DNA from: Rhodococcus pyridinivorans
GTDB taxonomy: Bacteria > Actinomycetota > Actinomycetes > Mycobacteriales > Mycobacteriaceae
Direction of reading: 5' to 3'
Assembly (NCBI RefSeq): GCF_900105195.1
Contig: NZ_FNRX01000002.1
Span: forward strand, 2,046,001-2,110,000
Length of the DNA stretch: 64,000 nt
Shown here: one piece after another, positions 48,783 to 58,550 of the stretch
Layout of the letters: each line of letters opens with the position of its first letter
How positions within the stretch are numbered: position 1 is the stretch's first letter
Translations under genes and position numbers: made by a program
The notes under the pieces: model-generated
Databases searched by the model: none
Told to the model about the DNA's origin: nothing
Seen by the model: the letters and a program-made list of their open reading frames with translations, nothing else

Positions 48783-49196
48783 GTGTCGGGACGGGACCGG
48801 AAGCGTGCCAGGGCGATACGGGTGTCGCGCGGGGTCCCGTCGGTGCGGTTCGTCACCGCGCTCGCGACGGTGTGGGGCAGGGCCTGGGGCGGCTCGGTGT
48901 CCTTCGACGACGAGTTCGGCTTGTTCGTCTGCAGCGGTATGCGCGGTGGCTTCGCGCGCGGCGGCACCACCGTCGGCGGTGTCTTCCTCACCCGTAGGCC
49001 ACCGACGCGGGCGCTGCTGCGCCACGAATCCGTGCACGCGGACCAGTGGGCCCGTTACGGCATCGGCTTCGCGGTGCGTTATCTGTGGGAGGAACTCCGC
49101 AACCCGGGCTCCCGCAACAGGTTCGAGATCGAGGCGGGACTCGCCGATGGCGGCTACCGCGCGGAGCGCGGGATCACCCGTCCAGACGAACCGTGA
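48783..49196 (+). CDS. Hypothetical protein with HExxH-like motif
   Basis: The 137-residue protein has a conserved central HESVHADQWARYG segment, resembling the HExxH zinc-binding helix of minimal metallopeptidases, followed by RYLWEELRNPGSRNRFEIEAG with a downstream Glu that could be a third ligand. No signal peptide or membrane helix. The GTG start at 48783 follows a possible -10 (TAGGCT), so it may be leaderless. It overlaps by 23 bases the 3' end of the TIGR03089 gene on the other strand. Confidence 0.7.
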   Translation: MSGRDRKRARAIRVSRGVPSVRFVTALATVWGRAWGGSVSFDDEFGLFVCSGMRGGFARGGTTVGGVFLTRRPPTRALLRHESVHADQWARYGIGFAVRYLWEELRNPGSRNRFEIEAGLADGGYRAERGITRPDEP

Positions 49197-49884
49197 TCTT
49201 CTCGCTCGCGACGCGGCGTTCGGTGGCCTCCGGGTCGGGATTGCTCACCTGTACCAGCGACGCCCGGGCCGCGAGCACCGCGAGCAGTCCGGCGACGAGA
49301 GCGTCGGGCTGCGACCAGGACCGGGACGACAACACGCGGTCGCCGCTGCCGATACCCGCCGCCGACGCCGACTCCGTGGCGGCAGCGAGCACGTCCGACT
49401 GCGAACGTCCGGCGAGCACCGCGTCGCCCGCACCGGAGGATCGGAACTGGTCGCCGTGCATCCGCACGTCCGTCGCATAGTCCGTGATCCCTGGCGGCAG
49501 GTCGCGCACGGGGGCACCGAAGGCGTCGAGCGACAACGCCGCGACCTCGGCAACCGTGTCGACCTCGTCCAACCGGTCGGGGGTGACGAGAGCGAGATCG
49601 GCATCCGGGTCGGCGTCGAGGACGACCTCGGCCCCTGCCCACCACACGCCCAGCAGGACCGCGGCGCTCTGCCAGTGGGCGGGAAGCAGCACCGCCACCC
49701 GACCTCCCGGAAGGACTCCGAACTGGTCGCGAATCATATTGGCCGTCTTGGCAGCCCAGTTGGCGAGGGTGAGCGCCGACAGTTCGATCCGCGCGCCGGT
49801 CGCGTCGTCGTACCAGGTGATCCGCGGACCCGCCGGATCTTCGGCGAGGATCGGGTCGAGCAGTGCGTCGGTCAGGGTGGTCAC
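49174..49884 (-). CDS. TIGR03089-family protein (Rv3268 homologue)
   Basis: The 236-residue protein resembles the N-terminal half of AMP-forming acyl-CoA ligases (ITWYDDATGARIELSALTLANW and GVLPGGRVAVLLPAHWQSAAVLLGVW, broken by a loop), but lacks the ATP/AMP-binding motif of active enzymes. It matches the actinobacterial TIGR03089 family. Position beside cpsA-type LCP equals Rv3268 in mycobacteria. Function unknown, possibly envelope-related. Confidence 0.85.
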   Translation of the reverse strand: MTTLTDALLDPILAEDPAGPRITWYDDATGARIELSALTLANWAAKTANMIRDQFGVLPGGRVAVLLPAHWQSAAVLLGVWWAGAEVVLDADPDADLALVTPDRLDEVDTVAEVAALSLDAFGAPVRDLPPGITDYATDVRMHGDQFRSSGAGDAVLAGRSQSDVLAAATESASAAGIGSGDRVLSSRSWSQPDALVAGLLAVLAARASLVQVSNPDPEATERRVASEKITVRLDG

Positions 49885-49935
49885 GATGTCCTTCTTCTCG
49901 GATTCTGTTCGCGCGACTGTCGGTTCACACAGGTG

Positions 49936-51612
49936 TCAGTTCACGCAGCGCGGGCCGTCGGAGCCCGCATCGATGGGCGGTGCGGCGGGAGCCGGGGTGG
50001 CGGTGCCACCGGCCGGGCTCACGCCGATGTCGGAGGCGGATGCGGCGGTGGACGAACCGGAGTACGACGACGAGCCGGGGCCGGTGTAGTCGCCGGCGAG
50101 CACGACCCGCACGGTGCCGGCCGGGAGCGAGGGATCGGACTCGGTGGCGAGACCACCGAGCGCCGCGGCCACCGCGCGGGTCTCGTCGGAGTCCTCATCG
50201 GCACCGAAGACCGTCGACGTGCCCACACCGGAACCGGTGTAGTTGCCCACCTCGCCCTCGACGTAGCCCTCCTCGGACAGAGCCGTGGAGACCTGGGAGG
50301 CCAGGCCGGACACGGATCCGGCGTTCGCGACGTCGACCGTAACGGTCGACGCGTCGATGTCGGGAGCGGGCACCGGGGTCGAGGTGGTCTCGCTGCCGTC
50401 CGGTTCGCGGCCGATCAACTCGGCGACGAAGGAGCGCACCTCGTCCGGATCGACCTGCACGACCGACTCGCCGTAGTCGGTCATCGCGTTGATGTCCTGC
50501 ACCGGGATCGTCGAGAAGGTCACGTCGCCACCGGCGAGGCCCTGCAACTGCGTCGCGAGCGCCATGATGTCCCAATCGGAGTCGAGCACCACCGAGCGCT
50601 GCACTGCGGCGGTCAGCTGACTCACCTTCGACGGGTTGGACAACGTCTTGGCGCTGAGCACCTTCTGTGCCAGCGACGCCATGAACACCTGCTGCCGCAC
50701 GATCCGGTCGAGATCGCCGCGCGGCAGGTCGTGACGCTGGCGGACGAAGCTCAGTGCGTCCGAACCCTGCAGGGTCTGCTCACCGGCATCGAAACGGGCA
50801 CCCGACAGCGGCTCGTCGACCGGTGCGTTCAGGCACACCTCGACACCGCCGACGGCGTCGGTGAGCAGCACGAAGCCGAGGAGTCCGACCTCGGCGTAGT
50901 GGTCGACCGTCACACCCGTCAGGTCGGCGACCGACTCGATGAGCGCCTCCCGGCCTGCCTGGGTCGATTCCTTCTCGAGTTCGGCCTCGGTCGCGTCGGC
51001 GTCCGCTTCGACGAGCTCGGCGCGCCGGTTCGCCTTCGTGGCGCCGTAGGCCGCGTTGATCTTCGACATCCCGATCTCGGGCACCTCGACGTAGGTGTCG
51101 CGGGGGATCGACATCGCAGTGGCCGACCGGCCGTCGTTCGGCACGCGGATCAGGATGATCGTGTCGGTGTTGTTCGCTACTTCTTCGCCGGCGCGCAACG
51201 CGTCGAGCTCGCGCTGGGAGAGAGGATTGCCGTGCGCGTCGGTGCGGCTGTCCGTGCCCACCAGCAGGATGTCGACGGCGCCGTCCTCGCCGTCGCCGAG
51301 GGCCAGGCCGCGGACCGAGGCCAGCGACGACTGCAGCGCGTCGACGCTGCGCCACGCCGCACCGGTGACGACCAGCACGAGGCACGCCGCGATCGCGACG
51401 GCGATCTGCCACGGCCTTCCGCTGTACACCCGTGCCTCCGCCGGTGCTCCGGGGCTGCGTGAGGGCGGCTCGCGACGCGCGGAACGCCGGGACTGCCGGG
51501 GACCGGGATCCGACCCGTACCTGCCGTCGGCAGCTGTCGGATCGCCCGCGCGGGTGCGACGTCCCGTGGGGGCGGGACGTCGGCCGGTGCGGCGACGCGG
51601 CTCTGGCGGCAC
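49936..51612 (-). CDS. cpsA: LytR-CpsA-Psr (LCP) family cell-wall ligase
   Basis: The 558-residue protein has a basic, Pro/Arg-rich cytoplasmic N-terminus, one membrane helix (about residues 68-86, IAVAIAACLVLVVTGAAW), an LCP domain (ILLVGTDSR, DTIILIRV, SIPRDTYVEVP, SKINAAYG, VDHYAEVG, SFVRQRHDLPRGD), and a C-terminal LytR_C domain (about 370-475), ending in an Ala/Ser/Pro-rich tail. LCP enzymes attach arabinogalactan or similar glycans to peptidoglycan. The GTG at 51612 follows AGGAGG. Divergent from rmlD, which makes the linker rhamnose. Homologous to Rv3267. Confidence 0.93.
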   Translation of the reverse strand: MPPEPRRRTGRRPAPTGRRTRAGDPTAADGRYGSDPGPRQSRRSARREPPSRSPGAPAEARVYSGRPWQIAVAIAACLVLVVTGAAWRSVDALQSSLASVRGLALGDGEDGAVDILLVGTDSRTDAHGNPLSQRELDALRAGEEVANNTDTIILIRVPNDGRSATAMSIPRDTYVEVPEIGMSKINAAYGATKANRRAELVEADADATEAELEKESTQAGREALIESVADLTGVTVDHYAEVGLLGFVLLTDAVGGVEVCLNAPVDEPLSGARFDAGEQTLQGSDALSFVRQRHDLPRGDLDRIVRQQVFMASLAQKVLSAKTLSNPSKVSQLTAAVQRSVVLDSDWDIMALATQLQGLAGGDVTFSTIPVQDINAMTDYGESVVQVDPDEVRSFVAELIGREPDGSETTSTPVPAPDIDASTVTVDVANAGSVSGLASQVSTALSEEGYVEGEVGNYTGSGVGTSTVFGADEDSDETRAVAAALGGLATESDPSLPAGTVRVVLAGDYTGPGSSSYSGSSTAASASDIGVSPAGGTATPAPAAPPIDAGSDGPRCVN

Positions 51613-51725
51613 CTGGTACTCCTCCTGTGGGTGGTACGGGGTCTGTGGATGTAGCTCTCGGTTGAAGGCTACTGGTGGGGACGCTCGCCCGGCGCGCACC
51701 ACTCCGGCGTGCCAGACTTCTCCGA

Positions 51726-52595
51726 GTGCGTAGCGTTCTCGTCACCGGAGCCCGTGGCCAGCTCGGCCGTCATCTCGTGAACCGCGGCACCGCGGCGGGG
51801 ATACCGATCCGCGGTGTCGGATCGTCCGAGGTGGACATCACCGATCCACAGGCCGTGGCCGCCGCGGTCGAACCGGGATCCGTGGTGATCAACGCCGCCG
51901 CGTACACCGCCGTCGACGCGGCCGAGACCGACGAGGACCGGGCCGCTGTGGTGAACGGCACGGGCCCGGGCGTGTTGGCCGCCGTCTGTGCCGACAAAGG
52001 TGCCCGTCTCGTCCATGTCTCCACCGACTACGTCTTCGCCGGCGACGCGACCGAGCCCTACTGCGTGGACGCGCCGACCGGCCCGCGCACGGCCTACGGC
52101 CGCACCAAACTCGCCGGTGAACGGGCGGTGCTGGAGGTGCTTCCCACCGCGCACGTCGTGCGCACCGCCTGGGTGTACACCGGCGACGGCAACGACTTCG
52201 TCGCGACCATGCGGCGGCTCGAGGGCGAGCGGGAGACCCTGCGCGTCGTCGACGACCAACGCGGTTGCCCCACCTACGCGCGCGACCTGGCCGACGGACT
52301 GATCGAACTCGCCGAGCACGGTGACCGGATCCCCGGTGGGATTCTGCATGCCACGAACGCCGGAGAAGCGACGTGGTTCGACCTCGCCCGGGCGGTCTTC
52401 GAGGAGATCGGCGCCGACCCGGAGCGGGTGCAACCCTGTGGCAGCGACGAGTTCGTCCGCCCCGCGCCGCGGCCGGCCTATTCGGTGCTCGACGACAGTG
52501 CCTGGATCGGTGCCGGCCTGACGCGCTTCCGTCCGTGGCGGGAGGCACTGCACGAGGCGATCGCCGGTAGCGGAACCGTGCCGCCCGCGCGATGA
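51726..52595 (+). CDS. rmlD: dTDP-4-dehydrorhamnose reductase
   Basis: The 289-residue short-chain reductase has the NAD(P)-binding GARGQLG (residues 8-14), the active-site STDYVF with YGRTKLAGE (YxxxK), and GCPTYARDLAD. It makes dTDP-L-rhamnose, used in the rhamnose-GlcNAc linker of arabinogalactan. GTG 51726. The stop overlaps the wbbL ATG. Homologous to Rv3266c. Confidence 0.94.
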   Translation: MRSVLVTGARGQLGRHLVNRGTAAGIPIRGVGSSEVDITDPQAVAAAVEPGSVVINAAAYTAVDAAETDEDRAAVVNGTGPGVLAAVCADKGARLVHVSTDYVFAGDATEPYCVDAPTGPRTAYGRTKLAGERAVLEVLPTAHVVRTAWVYTGDGNDFVATMRRLEGERETLRVVDDQRGCPTYARDLADGLIELAEHGDRIPGGILHATNAGEATWFDLARAVFEEIGADPERVQPCGSDEFVRPAPRPAYSVLDDSAWIGAGLTRFRPWREALHEAIAGSGTVPPAR

Positions 52596-53581
52596 CGTGG
52601 GAGGAAACGGCCCGTGAGGTGTCGCACACCGTCGAGGTCGCTAAGGTGACCGGCGTGGATTCGACGCTGGCCGTGGTGACGGTGACCTATTCGCCCGGTG
52701 AGCACCTCGAGAACTTTCTCACCTCGCTCACCTCCGCGACCGTTCTGCCGACGCAGGTGATCCTGGCCGACAACGGTTCGATCGACGGTGCTCCCGAGGC
52801 CGCCGACGCGGCACACGAGAACGTGCGACTGCTCCGGACCGGGGGAAACATCGGATACGGCGGGGCGATCAATCGCGCGGTCGCCGAGATCGACCCGTCC
52901 GCGGAGTTCGTGATCGTCGCGAACCCGGACGTCCGGTGGCACCCCGGTTCGATCGACGAACTGCTCGAGGCGGCGCTTCGCTGGCCGCGAGCCGGCTCGC
53001 TCGGGCCGCTGATCCACGAACCCGACGGAAGCGTCTACCCCTCGGCACGCACCGTCCCCACCCTCGCCTCCGGTGCCGGTCACGCGCTGCTCGGCACCGT
53101 CTGGCCGGCCAATCCGTGGACGCGTCGCTACCGGCAGGAGAACGAGGAGATCAGCGAACGCCCCGTGGGCTGGCTGTCCGGATCGTGCCTGCTGCTACGG
53201 CGAGCGGCCTTCGATTCGATCGACGGCTTCGATTCGCGGTACTTCATGTACATGGAGGACGTGGACCTGGGCGACCGGCTCGGACGAGCGGGCTGGCTCA
53301 ACGTGTACGTGCCGTCCGCGGTGGTCACGCACGCCAAGGGCCACGCGGCCGGACGGCACCCCGAACTGATGCTTCCGGCACATCATGAGAGTGCCTACCG
53401 CTTCCAGTCGGACCGTCACCCCCACGGGTGGCAGGCACCGCTGCGGTGGGCTCTGCGGGCCGGGCTCGCGGTGCGATCGCGAGTGGCGGTCGCAGCGGCC
53501 GTGCGGGAGCGTCGGAACGGGAGGACCGACCGGAACATTCGGGTCGGCACGACAGTGAACAGGGGAGACGATGACGAGTGA
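52592..53581 (+). CDS. wbbL: Rhamnosyltransferase, GT2 family
   Basis: The 329-residue glycosyltransferase has the GT-A fold with VVTVTYSPGEHLENFL, NGSIDGAPEAA, GGNIGYGGAINRAV and the metal-binding FVIVANPDV, then GWLSGSCLLLRRAAFD and MYMEDVDLGDRLGRAGW. It adds rhamnose from dTDP-Rha to polyprenyl-PP-GlcNAc to build the linker. Its start overlaps rmlD (ATGA) and its end overlaps manC by 11 bases. Homologous to WbbL1 (Rv3265c). Confidence 0.93.
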   Translation: MTWEETAREVSHTVEVAKVTGVDSTLAVVTVTYSPGEHLENFLTSLTSATVLPTQVILADNGSIDGAPEAADAAHENVRLLRTGGNIGYGGAINRAVAEIDPSAEFVIVANPDVRWHPGSIDELLEAALRWPRAGSLGPLIHEPDGSVYPSARTVPTLASGAGHALLGTVWPANPWTRRYRQENEEISERPVGWLSGSCLLLRRAAFDSIDGFDSRYFMYMEDVDLGDRLGRAGWLNVYVPSAVVTHAKGHAAGRHPELMLPAHHESAYRFQSDRHPHGWQAPLRWALRAGLAVRSRVAVAAAVRERRNGRTDRNIRVGTTVNRGDDDE

Positions 53582-54656
53582 GTCGGCACCGCACACCGAT
53601 GCGGTGATTCTGGTCGGCGGACAGGGCACGCGGCTACGCCCGTTGACGCTGTCGGCACCCAAGCCGATGCTGCCCACCGCGGGGGTGCCTTTCCTCACCC
53701 ATCTGCTCGCGCGGATCCGTGAGGCAGGCATCAAACACGTCGTCCTCGGCACCTCGTTCAAGGCCGAGGTCTTCGAGCAGCACTTCGCCGACGGTTCCGA
53801 CTTCGGTCTCGAGATCGAGTACGTCACCGAGACCGAGCCGCTCGGCACCGGCGGCGGTATCCGCAACGTGCTGCCGAGGCTGCGCGCCGACAACGTGATG
53901 GTCTTCAACGGCGACGTGCTCGGTGGCACCGATCTCGGTGCGGTGCTCGACACCCACGTGCGGACCGAGGCGGACGTGACCCTGCACCTGGTGCGGGTGA
54001 GCGATCCGCGTGCCTTCGGCTGTGTGCCGACCGACGAGGACGGCCGGGTGACCGCCTTCCTCGAGAAGACTCAGGATCCGCCGACCGATCAGATCAACGC
54101 CGGTTGCTACGTCTTCCGCCGCGAGATCATCGAGCAGATCCCCGAAGGCCGTCCGGTGTCGGTGGAGCGCGAGGTGTTCCCGGCGCTGCTGACCGAGGGC
54201 AAGAAGGTGTTCGGGCACGTCGACGCGGCCTATTGGCGCGACATGGGCACCCCGGAGGATTTCGTCCGCGGCTCGGCCGATCTGGTCCGCGGTATCGCTC
54301 CGTCCCCGGCGCTCCCGCCGCAGCGCGGCGAGTCGCTCGTGCATCCGGGTGCCTCCGTGGCCCCGGGCGCCCTGCTCATCGGCGGCACGGTCGTCGGCCG
54401 CGGCGCCGAGATCGGTGCGGGTGCCCGCCTGGACGGCGCGGTGATCTTCGACGGTGCGCGGGTCGAGGCCGGTGCGGTGGTCGAACGGAGCATCATCGGT
54501 TTCGGTGTACGGGTCGGTCCGCGGGCCTTGATCCGCGACGGTGTGATCGGTGACGGCGCCGATATCGGTGCGCGATGCGAGCTGCTGCGCGGTGCCCGGG
54601 TGTGGCCGGGAGTGAAGATCCCCGACGGCGGTATCCGGTTCAGTACCGACGTGTGA
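53571..54656 (+). CDS. manC: Mannose-1-phosphate guanylyltransferase / NTP-transferase
   Basis: The 361-residue protein has an N-terminal nucleotidyltransferase domain (VILVGGQGTRLRPLTLSAPK) with FNGDVLGG and MGTPEDFVRG, followed by left-handed hexapeptide repeats from about residue 250 (GASVAPGALLIGG onward). It forms GDP-mannose from mannose-1-phosphate. pmm and manA at the right end of the window supply the substrate. The stop overlaps the next GTG. Homologous to Rv3264c, where it is called manB. Confidence 0.9.
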   Translation: MTSESAPHTDAVILVGGQGTRLRPLTLSAPKPMLPTAGVPFLTHLLARIREAGIKHVVLGTSFKAEVFEQHFADGSDFGLEIEYVTETEPLGTGGGIRNVLPRLRADNVMVFNGDVLGGTDLGAVLDTHVRTEADVTLHLVRVSDPRAFGCVPTDEDGRVTAFLEKTQDPPTDQINAGCYVFRREIIEQIPEGRPVSVEREVFPALLTEGKKVFGHVDAAYWRDMGTPEDFVRGSADLVRGIAPSPALPPQRGESLVHPGASVAPGALLIGGTVVGRGAEIGAGARLDGAVIFDGARVEAGAVVERSIIGFGVRVGPRALIRDGVIGDGADIGARCELLRGARVWPGVKIPDGGIRFSTDV

Positions 54657-55435
54657 GTCGAGAGGTCGAAGTGGGTTTCGAAAGATACGTGGCCCTCGGT
54701 GATTCGTTCACCGAGGGAGTCGGCGACCCGGATCCGGCGCGTGCCAACGGGCTGCGCGGTTGGGCCGATCTCGTCGCCGGTGAGCTGGCGCGGCACTCGG
54801 AGAGCTTCGCGTACGCGAACCTCGCCATCCGGGGCCGGTTGCTGCGACCGATCATCGACGAGCAGCTCGAGACCGCCGTGGCGATGCGTCCCGATCTCGT
54901 GACGATCTATGCCGGCGGCAACAACCTCATGCGTCCGAAGCTCGACCTCGACGCGCTCGCGGCGGAATACGACGAGGCGATCGGCAAGCTCGCCGCGACC
55001 GGCGCCCGCATCCTGATGTGGACGGCCTACGACGGCAGCTGGGCGCCGGTCTTCGGGATGCTGCGCGGCCGCTGGGCCGTGTACAACGAACTCGTCCGGG
55101 CGATCGCCGATCGACACGGGGCGACCATCGTCGACTTCTGGCGGTTCGACGAGTACCGCGATCTGCGCATGTGGGACTTCGACCGGCTGCACATGTCCGC
55201 GGCCGGCCACCACAACATGGCGATCCGCGTGCTCGATCTGCTGGGCGTCGCACACGGTCTCGGACCGGTGGAGTTCGACGAGGCACCCGTCCTCACACGG
55301 GCCCAGGAACGCGCCGCGGACCGCGCGTGGATGCGCGAGTTCCTCGTCCCCTGGGTGGGCCGGCGGCTGCGCGGAGTATCCTCCGGCGACGGCATCACCC
55401 CGAAATACCCCGACCTCGGCCCTGTCCGGTTCTGA
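54653..55435 (+). CDS. SGNH/GDSL hydrolase
   Basis: The 260-residue protein has the SGNH blocks: GDSFTEG with the nucleophile serine, the glycine in AIRGRLLRP, the asparagine in YAGGNNLM, and the Asp-x-x-His pair in DFDRLHMSAAGH. No signal peptide, so it is a cytoplasmic esterase or acyl hydrolase. GTG 54653 overlaps the manC stop (GTGA), placing it fourth in the rmlD operon. Substrate unknown. Confidence 0.87.
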   Translation: MSREVEVGFERYVALGDSFTEGVGDPDPARANGLRGWADLVAGELARHSESFAYANLAIRGRLLRPIIDEQLETAVAMRPDLVTIYAGGNNLMRPKLDLDALAAEYDEAIGKLAATGARILMWTAYDGSWAPVFGMLRGRWAVYNELVRAIADRHGATIVDFWRFDEYRDLRMWDFDRLHMSAAGHHNMAIRVLDLLGVAHGLGPVEFDEAPVLTRAQERAADRAWMREFLVPWVGRRLRGVSSGDGITPKYPDLGPVRF

Positions 55436-55457
55436 CCTCACGGCCCGGTTCCGACCT

Positions 55458-55492
55458 CACGCTCGTCCCGGCAACCCACCGGGACGAGCGTG
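55458..55492. terminator. Bidirectional terminator hairpin
   Basis: Perfect 14-bp arms CACGCTCGTCCCGG and CCGGGACGAGCGTG with a 7-base loop lie between the SGNH gene stop (55435) and the convergent Nudix gene stop (55499). Confidence 0.85.
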
Positions 55493-55498
55493 GTCGTC

Positions 55499-56053
55499 TC
55501 AGGCCCGTCGGGCCGCGGCGAGCCGGACCATGTGCGCGATGGTCTCGTGCTCGGCCTCCGGCGGAAGCGCGTCGACGGGCCACCACTGCAGGTCGGTGGA
55601 TTCGTCGCTGCGCACCGGCCGGGCACCGACGGGTGCGGTCACCAGGAACCGCAGGTCGAGGTGACGGGTGGGCACGCCGAGGGAGCACGTGATCGGATGC
55701 GTGTGCGCCGACAGCAGTTCCGGATCGATCACCAGATCGGCGATGCCGGATTCCTCGGTGGCCTCGCGCAGGGCCGCGTCGACGACCGTGTCGTCCGACG
55801 GCTCGCAGTGACCGCCGAGCTGGATCCACCGCCCCACCCGCGGATGCAGGGTGAGCAACACGTTGCGGTGGTCGGCGTCGAGCACGATCGACGACGCCGT
55901 GATGTGGCCGGGCACGTGTTCGCGCAGGCACCCGTCGGGCGCCGAATCGAGGAACGCCAGCATCGTGTGCCGCAGCGATTCGGCGTCTTCCGAGTCGGTG
56001 CGCCAGGCGGTGAGCCGGTCGATCGCCGAGGCGTGCAGGGAACGCGCCGACAC
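55499..56053 (-). CDS. Nudix hydrolase
   Basis: The 184-residue protein has a Nudix-like segment: a GGHCEPSDD turn, then LREATEESG, with the REx2EE core intact but one residue more than the standard spacing between the first glycine and the RE. It would hydrolyse a nucleoside diphosphate linked compound. It starts 2 bases after the fbiB stop, so it is a third gene in the fbiA-fbiB operon. Substrate unknown. GTG start at 56053. Confidence 0.82.
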   Translation of the reverse strand: MSARSLHASAIDRLTAWRTDSEDAESLRHTMLAFLDSAPDGCLREHVPGHITASSIVLDADHRNVLLTLHPRVGRWIQLGGHCEPSDDTVVDAALREATEESGIADLVIDPELLSAHTHPITCSLGVPTRHLDLRFLVTAPVGARPVRSDESTDLQWWPVDALPPEAEHETIAHMVRLAAARRA

Positions 56054-56055
56054 GA

Positions 56056-57423
56056 CTACAGCTCCACGAGGGCGTCGCCCGGGTCCGCGGGTTCGCGCGG
56101 TTCCGGTTCGGTGAGCGGGTAACCGACGGCGACCGCCCCGAGCGGCGACCACTCGGCAGGAAGACCGAGTTCCTCGCGGACCACCTCGGGAGCGAAGATC
56201 GTCGAACCGATCCAGCAGCTGCCGAGCCCGCGGGTGGCCAGGGACACGAGCAGGCCCTGCACCGCGGCGCCGGCGGCGACGGTGAACATCGTCGCCTCGG
56301 CCGCGGTGCGACGGGCATCCGGATAATGGTGTGCGCCGTCGGGCACCCAGAAGGGGACGATCACCTCGGGTGCGTCGTAGAGGATCGCGCCGCGGGAGAT
56401 CCGGCGTTCGACGGCCACCGGGTCGAGTCCGTCGCCGTGGAGATCCTCGGCCCACCTGTCGCGCATGCGGTCGAGGAGCCGGCGGCGCACCTGCTCGGTG
56501 CGCACCCACACGAACCGGACCGGACGGGTGTGATGAGGTGCGGGTGCGGTGAGGGCCTCGGCGACCGCCTCGCGCAGATCCTCGGGATCGACGGGCTCGG
56601 AGGCGAACTGCCGCACCGACCGGCGCAGCAGCAGCGCCTCGCGCCGACCGCGTTCGAGAGCCTCCTCGGTGCCGAGCCAGAACAGGTCGTCCTCGCCGCT
56701 GCGGATCAGGGCGCGGGCGGTGGATCCGTCGTCGGGCAGGCCGAGTCCGCGTACCACGGCGACGGGCACACCGCCGAGCTTGCCCTTGACCAGATCGCCT
56801 GCGGCGGCGATCTCGTCGGCGACCGCCACGGACGTCACCTGCAGTTCGTTGCCCTGCGAGTCGTGGGAGCCGGCGTAGCCGTGCAGGACTGGAAGCCCGG
56901 ACGAGCCGATCGCGGCGTCGGTCTGGCCGTTGCGCCAGGCGCGGCCCATGGTGTCGGTGACCACCACGGCGACCCGGACGCCGAGCAGCGCACCGATCCG
57001 TTCGCGGAGCGCCGCTGCGCTCGCATCGGGGTTCTCGGGCAGCAGCGCGAGTTCGGCGCTGTCGACATTGGATCCGTCGATGCCGGAGGCTGCCTGCACG
57101 ATGCCGAGCTTGTTCTCGGTGATGAGGGTGCGGCCCTTGCGTGCCAGCACGCGCACCGCTTCCTGGTTCACCAGGCGCCGGCGGAGCGCGTCGCGGGCGT
57201 CGGGATCGGTGGGCGCGGCCACGATCCGTCCCTCGACCTTCGAGACCACTTTGCTGGTGACGACGAGGACGTCCCCGTCGGCCAGCCACGGTGCGGCCTG
57301 AGCGACGGCTGCGGCCAGGTCGTCGCCGGGCCGGAATTCGGGAAGCCCGGCGACGGGCAGGATCTCGATCGGGCCGCCCGGCGCGTGGTCGCGCACTGCA
57401 GGGTCGGCGACGGCGTCCGGCAT
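56056..57423 (-). CDS. fbiB: Coenzyme F420:L-glutamate ligase FbiB
   Basis: The 455-residue protein has an N-terminal F420:glutamate ligase domain (residues 1-240, with [21 protein letters not shown] split by a turn) and a C-terminal nitroreductase-like FMN domain with [14 protein letters not shown] and LGSCWIG. It adds glutamate residues to F420-0, and the C-terminal domain reduces the dehydro-F420 intermediate. ATG 57423 overlaps the fbiA stop. Homologous to Rv3262. Confidence 0.95.
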   Translation of the reverse strand: MPDAVADPAVRDHAPGGPIEILPVAGLPEFRPGDDLAAAVAQAAPWLADGDVLVVTSKVVSKVEGRIVAAPTDPDARDALRRRLVNQEAVRVLARKGRTLITENKLGIVQAASGIDGSNVDSAELALLPENPDASAAALRERIGALLGVRVAVVVTDTMGRAWRNGQTDAAIGSSGLPVLHGYAGSHDSQGNELQVTSVAVADEIAAAGDLVKGKLGGVPVAVVRGLGLPDDGSTARALIRSGEDDLFWLGTEEALERGRREALLLRRSVRQFASEPVDPEDLREAVAEALTAPAPHHTRPVRFVWVRTEQVRRRLLDRMRDRWAEDLHGDGLDPVAVERRISRGAILYDAPEVIVPFWVPDGAHHYPDARRTAAEATMFTVAAGAAVQGLLVSLATRGLGSCWIGSTIFAPEVVREELGLPAEWSPLGAVAVGYPLTEPEPREPADPGDALVEL

Positions 57424-58412
57424 CACAGGGTCACTCCGGCGAGGTCGAGGGCGGCGCGGGCCATCTCGGCCGTCGCGTCGGTGTCGGTCATGAGCAGGGG
57501 AACGGATCGGACCTCGACGCCTGGCACCTCGGCGTTGTCGGTCGAGTGCACGAGCCAGCCGTCGAGAATGCCTGTGCCCGAGCGGGCGCCGTAGTACCGG
57601 CCGACCGCCTCGGCGGTGGTCTCCACTCCGATGACGTCCAGGCACGCATCGGCCATGCCGCGCAGGGGCTTGCCGTCGATGACGGGGGACAGGCCGACGA
57701 CCTTCGCCGACGTGGTGCGCAGCGCCCCACGGATACCGGGGATCGCGAGGATCGCTCCGACGCTCACGACGGGGTTCGACGGGGCCAGAACGACGGCATC
57801 GGCGTTCTCGATCGCCTCGAGCACACCGGGAGCGGGCTCTGCCTCTTCCGCGCCGATGTGGGCGAAGCTGTGGGTGGGCACCTGGGCGCGGTGGCGGACC
57901 CACCATTCCTCGAAGTGCACGGCCCGCTGTTCACCGTCCTCAGGATCGGTGATGACGACGTGGGTCTCGCTGCGGTCGTCGGAGACCGGCAGCAGGGTCA
58001 CACCCGGCTTCCACCGCGTGCACAGTGCTTCGGTGATCGCGGAGAGCGGATAGCCGGTCCGCAGCATCTGCGTCCGGATGAGGTGGGTGGCGATGTCGCG
58101 GTCGCCGAGACCGAACCAGTCGGGGATCGCCCCGTAGGCGGCGAGTTCCTCCTTGGCGTTCCAGGTCTCACCGGCGCGGCCCCAGCCGCGTTCGGTGTCG
58201 ATCCCACCGCCGAGGGTGTACATGCAGGTGTCGAGATCCGGACAGATCCTCAGGCCGTGCATCCACACGTCGTCGCCGACGTTGACGATCGCGGTGATGC
58301 GGTGTGCCGCGTCCGGATTCGGCTCCACGCCCGGAGAAATATCGAGAAGCCGGCGCAAACCTGAGAGAAAACGCGCCCCACCGACACCTCCGACCAATAC
58401 AGTCACATTCAC
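57423..58412 (-). CDS. fbiA: Phosphoenolpyruvyl/2-phospho-L-lactate transferase FbiA
   Basis: The 329-residue protein has the CofD/FbiA fold: [36 protein letters not shown] (two parts) and [16 protein letters not shown]. It transfers the phospho-lactyl or PEP moiety to the deazaflavin FO in coenzyme F420 synthesis. GTG start. It is divergent from whiB2 across 253 bases that contain the whiB2 promoter. Homologous to Rv3261. Confidence 0.95.
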   Translation of the reverse strand: MNVTVLVGGVGGARFLSGLRRLLDISPGVEPNPDAAHRITAIVNVGDDVWMHGLRICPDLDTCMYTLGGGIDTERGWGRAGETWNAKEELAAYGAIPDWFGLGDRDIATHLIRTQMLRTGYPLSAITEALCTRWKPGVTLLPVSDDRSETHVVITDPEDGEQRAVHFEEWWVRHRAQVPTHSFAHIGAEEAEPAPGVLEAIENADAVVLAPSNPVVSVGAILAIPGIRGALRTTSAKVVGLSPVIDGKPLRGMADACLDVIGVETTAEAVGRYYGARSGTGILDGWLVHSTDNAEVPGVEVRSVPLLMTDTDATAEMARAALDLAGVTL

Positions 58413-58509
58413 GGCCCAAGCCTAAGCGGTGCGTCGCCTACCCGGTCGCGCACCGTCCGAAACGCGTTTCGGCAAAGCGGCCGATGATATGTGAACAACG
58501 CCGCTCCGC

Positions 58510-58538
58510 TTGACCGCGACACACCCGAAGTGTCTAAT
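58510..58538 (+). promoter_or_regulatory. Predicted sigma70-like promoter of whiB2
   Basis: TTGACC at 58510-58515 and TCTAAT at 58533-58538 are 17 bases apart. Transcription would start near 58545, giving a leader of about 120 bases before the whiB2 ATG. The leader contains the AT-rich ATTCGA repeats. Confidence 0.5.
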
Positions 58539-58550
58539 CACATACATGTC

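Noticed and set aside
48805..51462. An 885-codon plus-strand frame over the TIGR03089 and LCP genes
   Set aside because: It is a shadow of two well-supported minus-strand genes; its protein has low complexity and no recognised motif.
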